DNA from: Novipirellula caenicola | GTDB taxonomy: Bacteria; Planctomycetota; Planctomycetia; Pirellulales; Pirellulaceae | Assembly: GCF_039545035.1 (NCBI RefSeq) | Contig: NZ_BAABRO010000004.1 | Location: 496,001 to 560,000, forward strand | Length of the DNA: 64,000 nucleotides | Reading direction: 5' to 3' | In this document: positions 55,388 to 64,000 of the stretch, piece after piece | Layout of the letters: each line of letters opens with the position of its first letter | Numbering within the stretch: position 1 is the stretch's first letter | Notes under the pieces: generated by a model | Databases searched by the model: none | What the model was told of the DNA's origin: nothing | Seen by the model: the letters and a program-made list of their open reading frames with translations, nothing else | Position numbers and translations under genes: made by a program

Positions 55388-57028
55388 TTAAATCGTTGCT
55401 CGCACGGCGGTATGTTTGTTTGGCGTCGTGCCGAGCGTGGTTTGCATTTCGTCGTCACTGATCCTCAGCCGACTCATCGCCATCGTCGCCTGTTCGGCAT
55501 ACCGCTGAGCGAGCATCGGGATGGTTTGGGGATCAAAGGGAACGTCCACGGTGTGGGTGACGCTAGCGAGGGTCGCCGCATCGATTGAACCTTCGCCGCG
55601 AACGATGTTGCCACGGCGGATCACATAAGCGGGCTTGGCAAACATTTGTTCGAAGTTTTCTCGCTTGCGATAGATCACCACATCGGCCTGGGATCCCGCG
55701 GCAAGGTTGCCGACGCCGTTGAGACCGAGGATGGCTGCGGGAGCCGAACGCGTCATCGTGGCGATCTCGTTGAAACTGTACTCACGCGACATTCCTGCCA
55801 ATTGGCTCGACGCAGACGCATTGGCGTCGATTTCGGCGAGCGCGGTTTCGCGGTACGAGCGGTCGCACAGCAGCCGGATCAAGTGAGGGTACGTCGTAAA
55901 CGGACCGCCGTTGGGATGATCGGTCGTCAAGAAGACTCGCGAAGGGTCGTCGATCATCAAAAACAATTCCAATCCAATCGCCCACTGCAAACTATGGACA
56001 TATTGTTTACGTCGATAGCGGAAGGGAACCACGCCACAACCGGCTTCGCACTCGACGTCCACCAACACGGATTTTCGCGGTTTGGCATAGGCAGAATTGT
56101 CGTACTGATGCATCGAATCGGCACTGATTGTAACGGTTTGGCCAAACATGACCTGTCCCACGTCGATGGTGACGTTGGGATGGGTTTGTAGGGCACGCGC
56201 CAATTGTTCGGCTGCCGAGGACATTTTGAATGCACCGGAATTGCCATAGCTATGAAACTGGGCATGGGTCAGATGAATCGGCAAACCGTCAGCGGCTTCG
56301 ATCGTCGCCAGCGTCGACGCGATGTTGCCAGGAACGCCAAGATTGCTGCAGTGAACATGCAGCGGGTGAGCCAGGCCGATCTCGTGAACTGCACGGCACA
56401 ATCGGCGAATGATCGTCGACGGAGTGACGCCGTAACGAGGATGCGGCGTGTTGACGTCGAATTGGCGTGTATTGAACTTGAACGCGCTGATGCCGCCGGG
56501 GTTAACCACCTTTACCGCGATGCACTGGGTGGCAGTGACCATCCAAGCGACGTAATCGTTGATGATGGCTTGCGGTGCTTCTTCGGCGAGCAATTTCAGT
56601 AGCACGTAATCGTTGCCGAGCAAGCAATAGCCGCCGGTGTCGATTCCGACCGCATCGGCCATTTCCGCATGGGCTGAGCGGGCATTGCAGGGAATCACGG
56701 CGGGTTCGAAACAGGTGGTATAGCCCATGTCGAGATAGCGATTGCCGACGACGTTGGCGGCTGGCAAGAACTCGCTCGTTCGTGGGCAATCACGAGGAAA
56801 TTGATCCTGCAGCAGCAATCTTGCCAGCGTTAGTTTTCCACCACCGATATGGGTATGCAAATCGATTGCTCCCGCCATCACGATGCAATCGGTTGCGTCA
56901 ATCGTATGGTCGGCGACCGAGTCGGGGGACGGATTGGTGATCGCTTGGTCGCGAATCCATACATCCTGAACTTCGTCGATTCCCGATGCTGGGTCAATGA
57001 CGTGGCCTCCGCTGACACGCATCAACAT
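55388..57028 (-). CDS. fhcA: Formyltransferase/hydrolase complex subunit A (amidohydrolase-like FhcA/FwdA)
   Basis: 546 residues from ATG 57028 (TTG 57034 and ATG 57022 are close alternatives). An amidohydrolase-type metal enzyme that hydrolyses formyl-methanofuran to formate. The metal motif HTHIGGGK is at about 58-65, followed by conserved blocks FNTRQFDVNTPHPRYG, LPIHLTHAQFHSYG and FLTTDHPNGGPF. Candidate metal-bridging Lys lies in ISAFKFN. The subunit B gene (fhcB), usual between A and D or elsewhere, is not in this operon or window. Confidence 0.95.
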   Translation of the reverse strand: MLMRVSGGHVIDPASGIDEVQDVWIRDQAITNPSPDSVADHTIDATDCIVMAGAIDLHTHIGGGKLTLARLLLQDQFPRDCPRTSEFLPAANVVGNRYLDMGYTTCFEPAVIPCNARSAHAEMADAVGIDTGGYCLLGNDYVLLKLLAEEAPQAIINDYVAWMVTATQCIAVKVVNPGGISAFKFNTRQFDVNTPHPRYGVTPSTIIRRLCRAVHEIGLAHPLHVHCSNLGVPGNIASTLATIEAADGLPIHLTHAQFHSYGNSGAFKMSSAAEQLARALQTHPNVTIDVGQVMFGQTVTISADSMHQYDNSAYAKPRKSVLVDVECEAGCGVVPFRYRRKQYVHSLQWAIGLELFLMIDDPSRVFLTTDHPNGGPFTTYPHLIRLLCDRSYRETALAEIDANASASSQLAGMSREYSFNEIATMTRSAPAAILGLNGVGNLAAGSQADVVIYRKRENFEQMFAKPAYVIRRGNIVRGEGSIDAATLASVTHTVDVPFDPQTIPMLAQRYAEQATMAMSRLRISDDEMQTTLGTTPNKHTAVRATI

Positions 57029-57099
57029 GGACAAGCTTTCAGAATCAAGGACAGGCGGAGCATCGAGTTTTTTAGTACGAGAATCAATACGCGGTGGGG

Positions 57100-57966
57100 T
57101 TACTCGGTCACTTCGGTTTGCGGGTCGGTTTTGGTGGCGTCCTCGTCGGTCGCGCGGTTCCTGCGTGATGGACGGCGAGTGCGTGAATTCTCTTTCGCCA
57201 ACGGTTCACCATAAACGCGATCCGTCGTGATCGTGATGGTTTCTGCCTTGACTTTGGTTTCGTCCGAGGGTTGGTAGAAACCGCTGACCGACACCGGGTC
57301 GCCGGGCTGAGCCAAAGAGAGATTGTTTAGCCGCAATTCGAATTGAGCCTCTTCGGCCAATTGGCAGCGGACCGAAATCTTACCCGCTTGCGTCATCAAA
57401 ATGCCATTGGGGGTGATTCCCATCGGGATGCCGACCACCTCGTATTTTTGCGGCTCCACTCGCTGTTGAGGATTGGCGTGAGGGTCGCCGTAGACACCCG
57501 GTGTAAATTTGTCTCGCTGGTGGCCTTTGAGTTGTTGAGGCGGAACGGGCTGAAAGATTTCGACTTTTTCGATCTTCGATAGCGGGTTGCCCGCTCCGTC
57601 GAAGACGCCGGAAAATCGAATCAACATTCCGCGGCCTAGGAAGGCTGGTTTGGCTTCGGCGACGAAGGCTAGATTGGGTAATTCATCTGGCGGTTGGACA
57701 AACATCTCGGTGCCATCGTCGCGGGTGACCACCAACACGCCGGGCTGAGCGGTTTTCAGCGTCCCCGTAAACTGCGTGACCAGATTGGCATTACCTTGGG
57801 CGAACGCGGTCGAGGGGATCAGCAGCAACCACGCCAACATGCAGCCAATTCGAGCTAGGGTTTGTAAGGAATTGATTCTCGAGCGACGCGACCAACGGCT
57901 CGATGCAGCATCCACGGCAGGGCATGGCTGGGTGTCGGTAAACCGAAACAAACATAAATTCTTCAT
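57100..57966 (-). CDS. Secreted protein of unknown function
   Basis: 288 residues from ATG 57966. A signal sequence with a long basic n-region lies up to AFAQ (about residue 57). The mature part has two beta-rich segments (TQFTGTLKTAQPGVLVVTRD, then GTEMFVQ; later VSVSGFYQPSDETKVKAETI) resembling OB-like strands, and a charged disordered tail after about 260. No family recognised. It lies 65 bases upstream of fhcA on the same strand, so it may be the first gene of that operon, or only share its promoter. Confidence 0.68.
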   Translation of the reverse strand: MKNLCLFRFTDTQPCPAVDAASSRWSRRSRINSLQTLARIGCMLAWLLLIPSTAFAQGNANLVTQFTGTLKTAQPGVLVVTRDDGTEMFVQPPDELPNLAFVAEAKPAFLGRGMLIRFSGVFDGAGNPLSKIEKVEIFQPVPPQQLKGHQRDKFTPGVYGDPHANPQQRVEPQKYEVVGIPMGITPNGILMTQAGKISVRCQLAEEAQFELRLNNLSLAQPGDPVSVSGFYQPSDETKVKAETITITTDRVYGEPLAKENSRTRRPSRRNRATDEDATKTDPQTEVTE

Positions 57967-58105
57967 CGATTTGAAAACTCCCAAAAATCATAAAGCTGCG
58001 GTGTTGGCCGGACCATCCCCGCTGGACTTCTCGCATTGTACGGTTAGCTTGGAGACTTGTGTTGATCACTTTCTGATTCAAATTTCCCCGAGCCCCCACG
58101 CGCAG

Positions 58106-58915
58106 ATGTCGCCTCCTTCGCCCGCCGCACGACCCCGAGTGACCACCCGAACGCTTCAGCGAATGCGTGACGACGGCAAGACGATCTCGATGTTGACCGC
58201 GTACGATTTCCCAACCGCCGCGATTTTAGACCAAGCGGGAATCGACATTTTACTGGTCGGCGATTCGCTTGCGATGGTGGTGCAAGGCCACGAGACGACG
58301 TTGCCGGTGACCATGGATCAAATGCTGTACCACGCCGAAATGGTGGGAAGGGCGGCCGAGCGAGCGTTGGTCGTCGTCGATCTGCCATTTCCCGAAGGCC
58401 AGCGTGAAATTTCCCGCAGCGTTGATTGCGGAGCCCGGGTGTTGAAAGAGACCAAGTGTCACGCCGTCAAACTCGAAGGGGGCGCCGAACAGGCCGAACG
58501 AATCGAGACGTTGGTGACGGCCGGAATTCCGGTCATGGCACACGTTGGGCTGCGGCCTCAGAACATCCACGTCGACGGAGGATACCGTGTGCACCGCGAG
58601 ATCGATTCGTTGGTGACCGATGCGTTGGCAGCAGAAAAAGCAGGTGCCTTCGCCGTGCTGGTCGAATGTGTCACCGTCGATGCCGGCAAAGCGATCACCG
58701 AGGCGGTGGCGGTGCCGACGATCGGCATCGGTGCGGGGCCGCACACAACCGGACAAGTGCTGGTTACCAACGATTTGATCGGTTTGACTCAGGGGTACAC
58801 GCCCAAGTTTGTGCGGAAAATCGCCGACGCATCTTCGCTGATTCGCGACGCCGCGACGACCTATCGCGACGCCGTCGCCGATCGTTCGTTCCCTGGTGCG
58901 AGCGAATCCTTTTGA
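58106..58915 (+). CDS. panB: 3-methyl-2-oxobutanoate hydroxymethyltransferase
   Basis: 269 residues, the family norm, from ATG 58106; the frame runs on upstream but overlaps the divergent gene. It adds a hydroxymethyl group from methylene-tetrahydrofolate to ketoisovalerate, the first step to pantothenate. Signatures: LTAYDFPTAAILDQAGID, the VGDSLAMVVQGHETTLPVT metal/substrate site, VKLEGG, and HVGLRPQ; the catalytic Glu lies in LVECV. Divergent from the secreted-protein gene with about 140 bases between. Confidence 0.96.
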   Translation: MSPPSPAARPRVTTRTLQRMRDDGKTISMLTAYDFPTAAILDQAGIDILLVGDSLAMVVQGHETTLPVTMDQMLYHAEMVGRAAERALVVVDLPFPEGQREISRSVDCGARVLKETKCHAVKLEGGAEQAERIETLVTAGIPVMAHVGLRPQNIHVDGGYRVHREIDSLVTDALAAEKAGAFAVLVECVTVDAGKAITEAVAVPTIGIGAGPHTTGQVLVTNDLIGLTQGYTPKFVRKIADASSLIRDAATTYRDAVADRSFPGASESF

Positions 58916-59112
58916 TCTGCAGGTTGACGCGGATGTAGCGATTGCAACGAGGATGCTTGCATCAACACGTCCGTCAACTGCCCCCCGCTTGCGAATGGGT
59001 TAAGCGTTGTCGGAGGAATAGCCGAAGTCGGTTTTGATATCATTTTTTTAACTGACTGTTCAAAACCCACACGCTTCAATGATGGAGCGTGATCGCTGCA
59101 AGGCTTGTCATC

Positions 59113-60186
59113 ATGGATGGAATCACAGGCAACCGGCTCAATTTAGCCGCGTCGATTGCAACGTTGTTTCGATCGGCGTCGATGATGCTGGCGTTGGCCG
59201 GTTCGTTGCTGCCGTCGCTTGCCGTTGGTGGCAGTAGCATGTTGGAATTCGATGCACCGGCTGCGGACCGTCCGCTGAACAATTTTGATAAGCTCGATTT
59301 GCCAGGTCCGCATCGATTCGAACCGTTGTTTGGCGTCGACATCGGTGCTTTGGCGTTAAAGCGTTCGGGGCCGGATGCGTTCCCACTGCTGTACACGGAT
59401 TCTCTCGAATTGGTAGAGACGAGTGACGCGATCGATCCCGAAATGAAGCTGGGGGCTCGTATTTCGGTAACGCTGTTTAATTTGACGCGTTATGCCCCCG
59501 GATTCGACTGTGACTTTGTATTTTTGTCGGTCGACGACATGGTGGCCGAGACGCAGTTCGACGCCGGCAACTACACCACGACCAATCTGAATCCGCTGTT
59601 TTATGGCGGTTTGCCGTCAGCCCCGGATCCAAGCTATACGATGTTTCTGGACTCGGATCTCGATTCGGCAGAATGGATGATCGGTTACCGGCCGATACAG
59701 CGGATTCGATTGACCGCGGGGCTTCGTTGGTTTCGCTTGGACGAGACGTTTGACGTGATTGATACCGCGTCGCTGGCAACGACGACGCGATCAGGGTTCT
59801 TTTCAACCGCTTCGAACGAGGCGTTCGGAGTTCAAGTTGGTGGCGAAGCAACGTTGTGGACCAATGGCCGATCGCGGATCTACGCTCGTGGCAAATTCGC
59901 GGCACTCAACAACGAAGTTCACGGCTCCGCCGTGGCTCTGAATACGTCGTTCAACTACGAAGGCGACAAAGATACATCGTTGGTTGATGTTGAAGTGGGT
60001 GGGTCGATGTGGTTATGCAGTTGGGCTTCGCTGCAGTTGGCCTACCAAGGACTTTGGCTCGAAGATGCGGTCGGAGCGTTGGAACAATCCTCGAGCCAAT
60101 CGTTCTTCGATGCCTCGAGCCAGACACCGGCGTACCACGACTTGAATTGGAACGGGCTGAATTTTGGATTCAGCATGATTTGGTAG
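59113..60186 (+). CDS. Predicted outer-membrane beta-barrel-like protein, unknown function
   Basis: 357 residues from ATG 59113 with AAGG 9 bases upstream; GTG 59089 has no room for a ribosome site. A signal peptide ends at about LAVGG (residue 42). The mature chain has alternating hydrophobic strands (YAPGFDCDFVFLSVDD, RIRLTAGLRWFRLDET, SLVDVEVGGSMWLCSWAS) and ends in an aromatic C-terminus FGFSMIW, as outer-membrane barrels do. No family assigned; resembles planctomycete BBP7-type barrel proteins in style. It converges on the hemerythrin-like gene with 4 bases between. Confidence 0.7.
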   Translation: MDGITGNRLNLAASIATLFRSASMMLALAGSLLPSLAVGGSSMLEFDAPAADRPLNNFDKLDLPGPHRFEPLFGVDIGALALKRSGPDAFPLLYTDSLELVETSDAIDPEMKLGARISVTLFNLTRYAPGFDCDFVFLSVDDMVAETQFDAGNYTTTNLNPLFYGGLPSAPDPSYTMFLDSDLDSAEWMIGYRPIQRIRLTAGLRWFRLDETFDVIDTASLATTTRSGFFSTASNEAFGVQVGGEATLWTNGRSRIYARGKFAALNNEVHGSAVALNTSFNYEGDKDTSLVDVEVGGSMWLCSWASLQLAYQGLWLEDAVGALEQSSSQSFFDASSQTPAYHDLNWNGLNFGFSMIW

Positions 60187-60190
60187 TCAA

Positions 60191-60670
60191 TCAGTCGCCA
60201 ACGCCGAGGTCATCGTCAAAGGCTTCGAGGATCAGTTTCAGCTCGGCCTCTTCATGCTGAGCAAACGAACGCAAGAAGGTGTCGTAGCGAACCAGCACGC
60301 GGGCGATCTTTTCTTCTTGATCCGAGGACACTTCGCTGGCGGATTCCGTCAAGTGGCGAATCGCCTCGAATAAAGTGGTGTGCTGCGAACGCAGCGATTC
60401 CGCATTCGTGCTTAATTCCGGCGAGGTGTCAATCGCTTCGTCAAAATAGCCAAACGCTTCTTCAAGCGAAAAGTGAAGCGCAAGCTGATCGCGGAGTTCG
60501 GAAAATAGTTCGATCAGTTCCGCCCAGTGGTTGGTCGCTATTTTTGGATGCGACACCATCGGGCCAATCTTATCGACCAACACTTTTAAGTGATGGTTGT
60601 CGTCCTTGATGTCTTTTAAGAACGCTGCGTTGACGGCTAATCGCCGAGTCGAAGTTGCATTATCGGTCAT
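60191..60670 (-). CDS. Hemerythrin-like (HHE) domain protein
   Basis: 159 residues, a four-helix bundle. Candidate di-iron ligands: His26 or His27 (DDNHHLKVL), His66 and Glu70 (LALHFSLEEA), His97 (LRSQHTTLFE) and His139 (FAQHEEAELKL). These fit the HHE family pattern, though one His position differs from classic hemerythrin, so iron binding is likely but not certain. The family senses or carries O2, NO or protects iron enzymes. Confidence 0.8.
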   Translation of the reverse strand: MTDNATSTRRLAVNAAFLKDIKDDNHHLKVLVDKIGPMVSHPKIATNHWAELIELFSELRDQLALHFSLEEAFGYFDEAIDTSPELSTNAESLRSQHTTLFEAIRHLTESASEVSSDQEEKIARVLVRYDTFLRSFAQHEEAELKLILEAFDDDLGVGD

Positions 60671-60770
60671 GTCGACTACTCGCGTTTGTGTTTCAAAGAG
60701 AAGCTCATTCTAACACAGGGCGGATCAAGCCGGGGAGGGCGATCCGGGGGATCGGCGAACTAAGCTAATT

Positions 60771-61745
60771 TTACGCGATTTCAATCGTTAGCGGTACAAC
60801 TTTGTCGATCGAGGTTGACTTTACTTGCAACATCAACAGCCGATCAAAGCCGAGTGCCACTCCCGTGCTGGCGGGGAGCCCCCGCCGCATCGCGTCAAGC
60901 AACGAGTTGTCGATTGGCAGCGAGGTTTCGCCGCAAGCGATCCGGCGTTGATTGTTGATCTGCGTCCGCCGGACCAATTCGTCAGCGTCAAGTAATTCAT
61001 CATAACCATTTGCAAGTTCGATGCCTTTGAAAAACATTTCAAAGCGAGCTGCACAATCTTCATCGTCAGTGGCTTGACGTGCCAATGCCGCTTGGGTGAG
61101 GGGGTAGTTGCGGACGATCACCGGGACGTCGCTGCCAAGATTGGGCTGCACGTGATGAGTGAACAGCACGTCCAGCATTGCATCACGGTCGCTGGCAATG
61201 TCTTTAGCAAGCATTGCATCAATGGCTGCGGTTTCCGATTGTAACCGCGTCAGCGGTGCCGAGATCGGATCGATTCCGAGGGCTTCCAAAAATGTGTCGC
61301 GATAGGTGGTCACGTCAAAGCGAGCGGTTTCTAATACCTCGCATGCCAATGTTCCGGTGGTGTTGATCCCCGAGTCGATATCGGCTCCGACGTCGTACCA
61401 TTCCAGCATGGTGAATTCGACGTTGTGCGTGGGGCCTCGCTCGCCTGCTCGAAACACCGGGCCGATGCTGTAAATCGACGGCGCTCCGGCGGCCAACATT
61501 CGTTTCATCGCCAACTCGGGCGATGTTTGCAAGTAGTAGCACTCGGGAAGGTCCGGTTCGGCCAACGCAAGTTGTTTGGTCGCAATCGTGAGCGGGTTGA
61601 TGTACGGATCGACGATGCAGTCGCGTGACAAACACGGCGGTTGCACCTCGAAGAAATCCCGCTCGTCAAAAAACGATCGGACTTGCCGCAGCAGTCCTGC
61701 GCGAGCACGAAGGTGGTCAATATTGCAGCGTGAAGGAGGGGACAT
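60771..61745 (-). CDS. epmA: Elongation factor P--(R)-beta-lysine ligase
   Basis: 324 residues. A class II lysyl-tRNA synthetase-like catalytic domain without an anticodon-binding part, which is the EpmA (PoxA/GenX) form; it attaches beta-lysine to EF-P. Motif 2 is in PVFRAGERGPTHNVEFTMLEWYD, motif 3 in GVALGFDRLLML, and GIELANGYDEL lies between. The ATG at 61745 shares one base with the upstream stop (TGATG), which fixes the start. EpmB, the lysine mutase that makes beta-lysine, is not in the window. Confidence 0.93.
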   Translation of the reverse strand: MSPPSRCNIDHLRARAGLLRQVRSFFDERDFFEVQPPCLSRDCIVDPYINPLTIATKQLALAEPDLPECYYLQTSPELAMKRMLAAGAPSIYSIGPVFRAGERGPTHNVEFTMLEWYDVGADIDSGINTTGTLACEVLETARFDVTTYRDTFLEALGIDPISAPLTRLQSETAAIDAMLAKDIASDRDAMLDVLFTHHVQPNLGSDVPVIVRNYPLTQAALARQATDDEDCAARFEMFFKGIELANGYDELLDADELVRRTQINNQRRIACGETSLPIDNSLLDAMRRGLPASTGVALGFDRLLMLQVKSTSIDKVVPLTIEIA

Positions 61746-62263
61746 CAATTGCCGTCGGGGCGAAAGATCTTTTGCAAGATGGCCACGTCGACCCATTGGT
61801 CATTCATGCGGCCGATCTCTTTCTGAATGCCGACCATCTCGTAACCGTGACGATAATGGAATGCTAGGCTGCGTTGGTTGTCGGCAATGATTCGAGCTAC
61901 CGCATGATGCAGATTGCAGTCGATACAGTGCTGGTCGATTCTCTGTTGCAATTGGTTGCCGATTTGACGGCCTTGGCCATCGGGCGCGATGTAGATTGCC
62001 GTTTCGCAACAAAATCGATAGCCAAAGCGGTCGCTGTAACGTCGCGCCGATGCCCATCCGAGTATGGAGTCCTCGGACGCGGCGACGAACCAACCATCCG
62101 GTTTGGGTTGCTTGATCCGTTGGCCCACCATTTCGCTCGACAGATGGACGGTATCAAACGTGGCGCCGCCGACATCAACATAGTGATTGTAGATTTCAGC
62201 GACGCGTGCCGCATCGTGCTCGGTTGCATGACGAATACGAATGCTGTGGTCGGATGGTGGCAT
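61745..62263 (-). CDS. GNAT-family N-acetyltransferase
   Basis: 172 residues. GNAT fold of the phosphinothricin/PAT-like type: IRHATEHDAARVAEIYNHYV at the start, WASARRYSDRFGYRFCCETAIYI and the acetyl-CoA loop DGQGRQIGNQL, then FHYRHGYEMVG. The stop overlaps the epmA start by one base. The substrate is unknown; related enzymes detoxify amino-acid-like compounds. Confidence 0.9.
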   Translation of the reverse strand: MPPSDHSIRIRHATEHDAARVAEIYNHYVDVGGATFDTVHLSSEMVGQRIKQPKPDGWFVAASEDSILGWASARRYSDRFGYRFCCETAIYIAPDGQGRQIGNQLQQRIDQHCIDCNLHHAVARIIADNQRSLAFHYRHGYEMVGIQKEIGRMNDQWVDVAILQKIFRPDGN

Positions 62264-62299
62264 TGCACTAGTTAATCAGAAAATGGCTCAACAGAAACA

Positions 62300-63154
62300 T
62301 CAAAGACGCGATTGTTCGCGAAGCCAACACAACGCATCACGGACCGCAGGCAAATGTTGTTCATCCATCGCGCCGTCATGATCGAGCCCGTCAAGTTTGA
62401 CAAGCATTTGTGGGCCGGCGTAGGCGTCGCGAATGCGTTGCTGCAGCGAGGGCGGAACCAGCGAATCGTTTTGACATTGCAAAAAGATTGCTGGCACATT
62501 GACGCTTGCAGCGGTGTAGATCGCGTTCATCGCCGGCGCCAATTGGTCGGCCACCGGATGGATCAACCGGCCCAGCGGATAGCGTTTGGCGACGTGTTTT
62601 ACCACCAAATCCACTGGGGGTGGATTTCGCAATAGCAGGCCTGCGATCGGAGACGAACTTTGTTGTGCGATCGTGGCGACATGCAGCGCGGTGGCACAAC
62701 CGAGGCTGTTGCCACACAACCAAACCGTTGGCACCGCCGCGTAGCGTTGTTGGTAGCGATCGATCGAGGCTTCGAAAAAATCGATCGCCGCTTCGGCAAT
62801 GCGTCGCAGCGTCGGACGGCCCGCACTATTGCCATATCCCGGTGGGTTCCAAGTCCAAGCATGTGTGCGGACATCTCGCATCATTTCCGTCGGGAACGGC
62901 GACGAACGCTCGGCGCGGCCTGCCGTCCCAGGGAATTTCAGTAGCAACAATTCGGGCGGGTCGCCTGCATTGCTTTCCGCATCTCCAAAACCGGGATCGC
63001 GATAATTGGCGTAACCAAATGTCTCTAGCGGCCCAAATCGCGATGGCAGCTGCAAACGATACTGCATGCCATGGTCCACCCGGTCGCGGGTGGGCCGTAG
63101 CACCAGTTTGTCGAGCAGAAAGCTACGAAAGTGATTGATAGGCCGTTGCAGCAT
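62300..63154 (-). CDS. Alpha/beta hydrolase
   Basis: 284 residues. The nucleophile elbow reads WLCGNSLGCA (Ser in GNSLG), the oxyanion region LLKFPGTAG, the acid Asp in CQNDSLVPP and the base His in DGLDHDG. No signal peptide; the first 25 residues are basic. Substrate unknown. It starts 5 bases after the stop of metG and precedes the GNAT gene by 36 bases, so the run metG-hydrolase-GNAT-epmA is one likely operon. Confidence 0.85.
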   Translation of the reverse strand: MLQRPINHFRSFLLDKLVLRPTRDRVDHGMQYRLQLPSRFGPLETFGYANYRDPGFGDAESNAGDPPELLLLKFPGTAGRAERSSPFPTEMMRDVRTHAWTWNPPGYGNSAGRPTLRRIAEAAIDFFEASIDRYQQRYAAVPTVWLCGNSLGCATALHVATIAQQSSSPIAGLLLRNPPPVDLVVKHVAKRYPLGRLIHPVADQLAPAMNAIYTAASVNVPAIFLQCQNDSLVPPSLQQRIRDAYAGPQMLVKLDGLDHDGAMDEQHLPAVRDALCWLREQSRL

Positions 63155-63159
63155 TTTGT

Positions 63160-64000
63160 TTAATGGACACGTTGGCCAGGTTGAGCACCTTCATCCACCC
63201 CGAGGACAAACACCTCGGCGCCGCCTGGGCCCGCGGCCGTCACCATCCCTTCGCTCAAACCAAATCGCATTTTACGTGGTTGAAGATTGGCGACCATCAC
63301 AACCAAACGGCCGATCAGGGCTTCGGGTTCGTAAGCGGCTTTGATGCCGGCAAACACTTGGCGTCGCTCGTCACCACCTAGACTGAGCGTCAATTTCAAA
63401 AGCTTGTTGGCTTCCGGCACGTGCTCGGCATTGACCACGCGAGCGACTCGCAAGTCGACTTTGGCGAAATCATCAATCGTGATCTCATCGGCTAATGGTT
63501 CGTCTTTGAGCGGTTGGTCGCTGTCGTTGAACGTGGGCAAATTGTCTTGCTTGGTTTCTTCGGCTGCCAATTCTTTGCTTTCGTCGATCATCTTCTTTAA
63601 ATCCTCGGGTTGAACTCGGTCCATCATTCGTTGGAACTTGGCCACAGCGGTTCCGGTAAGCGGGGTTTTACTTTGATCCCACGATGTGATTTCTTCGCCT
63701 AACAAATCACCACACTGCTTGGCCAATTCCGGCAAGACCGGCGTCAAATAAATCGTCAATTGTCGGAACAGATTCAGTGCGACCGTACAAACGTCGCGTA
63801 GCTCGTCCTGGCGATCCGCATCCTTTTTCATCTCCCACGGTTTGGCGTGCTCGACAAACGGGTTAGCTGCATCGGCCAATTCCATGATCCGCCGCATCGC
63901 ACGAGAGTAATCGCACGATTCGTACGCGGCAGCAATTTCGTCGCCCGCATCGGCAGCGGCTTGGAACAAACCCCCGTCGTCCGGGTAGGTTGCCGAAAGC
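63160..64000 (-). CDS. metG: Methionyl-tRNA synthetase, C-terminal part (5' end outside the window)
   Basis: About 280 C-terminal residues; the frame is open to the window edge, so the start at 63969 in some gene lists is internal. The visible part is the anticodon-binding helical domain ([19 protein letters not shown] with the conserved PW, SWDQSK later), then a Lys/Glu linker and the C-terminal tRNA-binding OB domain (about the last 105 residues, [37 protein letters not shown]). It charges initiator and elongator tRNA with methionine. The OB extension is the dimeric (E. coli-like) form. Confidence 0.95.
   Translation of the reverse strand, partial: LSATYPDDGGLFQAAADAGDEIAAAYESCDYSRAMRRIMELADAANPFVEHAKPWEMKKDADRQDELRDVCTVALNLFRQLTIYLTPVLPELAKQCGDLLGEEITSWDQSKTPLTGTAVAKFQRMMDRVQPEDLKKMIDESKELAAEETKQDNLPTFNDSDQPLKDEPLADEITIDDFAKVDLRVARVVNAEHVPEANKLLKLTLSLGGDERRQVFAGIKAAYEPEALIGRLVVMVANLQPRKMRFGLSEGMVTAAGPGGAEVFVLGVDEGAQPGQRVH

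Overview
The window looks like chromosome from a planctomycete of the Pirellulaceae (Rhodopirellula-like). The marks are: lipid A genes in a bacterium that also carries archaeal-type formyltransferase genes (fhcA, fhcD, fhcC); several secreted sulfatases, one a tandem fusion; a secreted SHD1-domain protein; a PTPMT1-like phosphatase; a fused SecDF; and a transposase of the REP-associated (Y1/HUH) type. Starts are often GTG or TTG, and Shine-Dalgarno sites are clear in front of only part of the genes. The assignment rests on gene content, not on a phylogeny.

Layout. 1-9.3 kb (minus strand) is envelope and export: yajC, secDF, a secreted M28/PDZ peptidase, an OmpH/Skp chaperone, lpxC, lpxA and the start of a Gfo/Idh/MocA dehydrogenase that overlaps lpxA. 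9.5-12.8 kb holds a DegT-type aminotransferase coupled to surE, facing an SRPBCC-epimerase fusion. 12.9-16.5 kb has a sigma-70 factor divergent from a MerR-like regulator with a B12-binding-type domain, then a PTPMT1-like phosphatase and a small secreted protein. 16.7-25 kb is housekeeping: glgC with a terminator, a ferredoxin/flavodoxin-NADP reductase, an SHD1 secreted protein, hemG, slyX, a YpfJ zinc protease and a YdcF-like protein.

25.2-30.5 kb is a rhodanese-adaptor-RND operon behind a strong sigma-70-type promoter with a palindrome between -35 and -10. 30.6-35 kb is accessory: a previously uncalled 56-residue membrane protein, tRNA-Asp with its own promoter and terminator, a REP-like repeat, a lipoprotein, and a RAYT transposase locus with a 764-bp duplication that created a 5'-truncated pseudogene. 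35-41 kb is a complete tripartite RND efflux operon (OMF, adaptor, pump) with overlapping genes. 41-46 kb holds two sulfatase genes, one with two catalytic domains joined by a beta-sandwich-like linker. 46-52 kb has a membrane guanylate/adenylate cyclase, an unknown polytopic membrane protein and an ABC exporter pair. 52-57 kb has a TlpA-like thioredoxin protein and fhcA-fhcD-fhcC (no fhcB). 57-64 kb has a secreted protein, panB, a beta-barrel-like protein, a hemerythrin-like protein, epmA with a GNAT acetyltransferase, an alpha/beta hydrolase and the 3' part of metG.

The points most worth a second look are the promoter/operator of the rhodanese-RND operon, the dehydrogenase-lpxA overlap (possible 2,3-diamino sugar in lipid A), the altered B12 motif in the regulator beside the sigma factor, the double sulfatase, the small membrane protein, and two unrelated REP-like repeat families.
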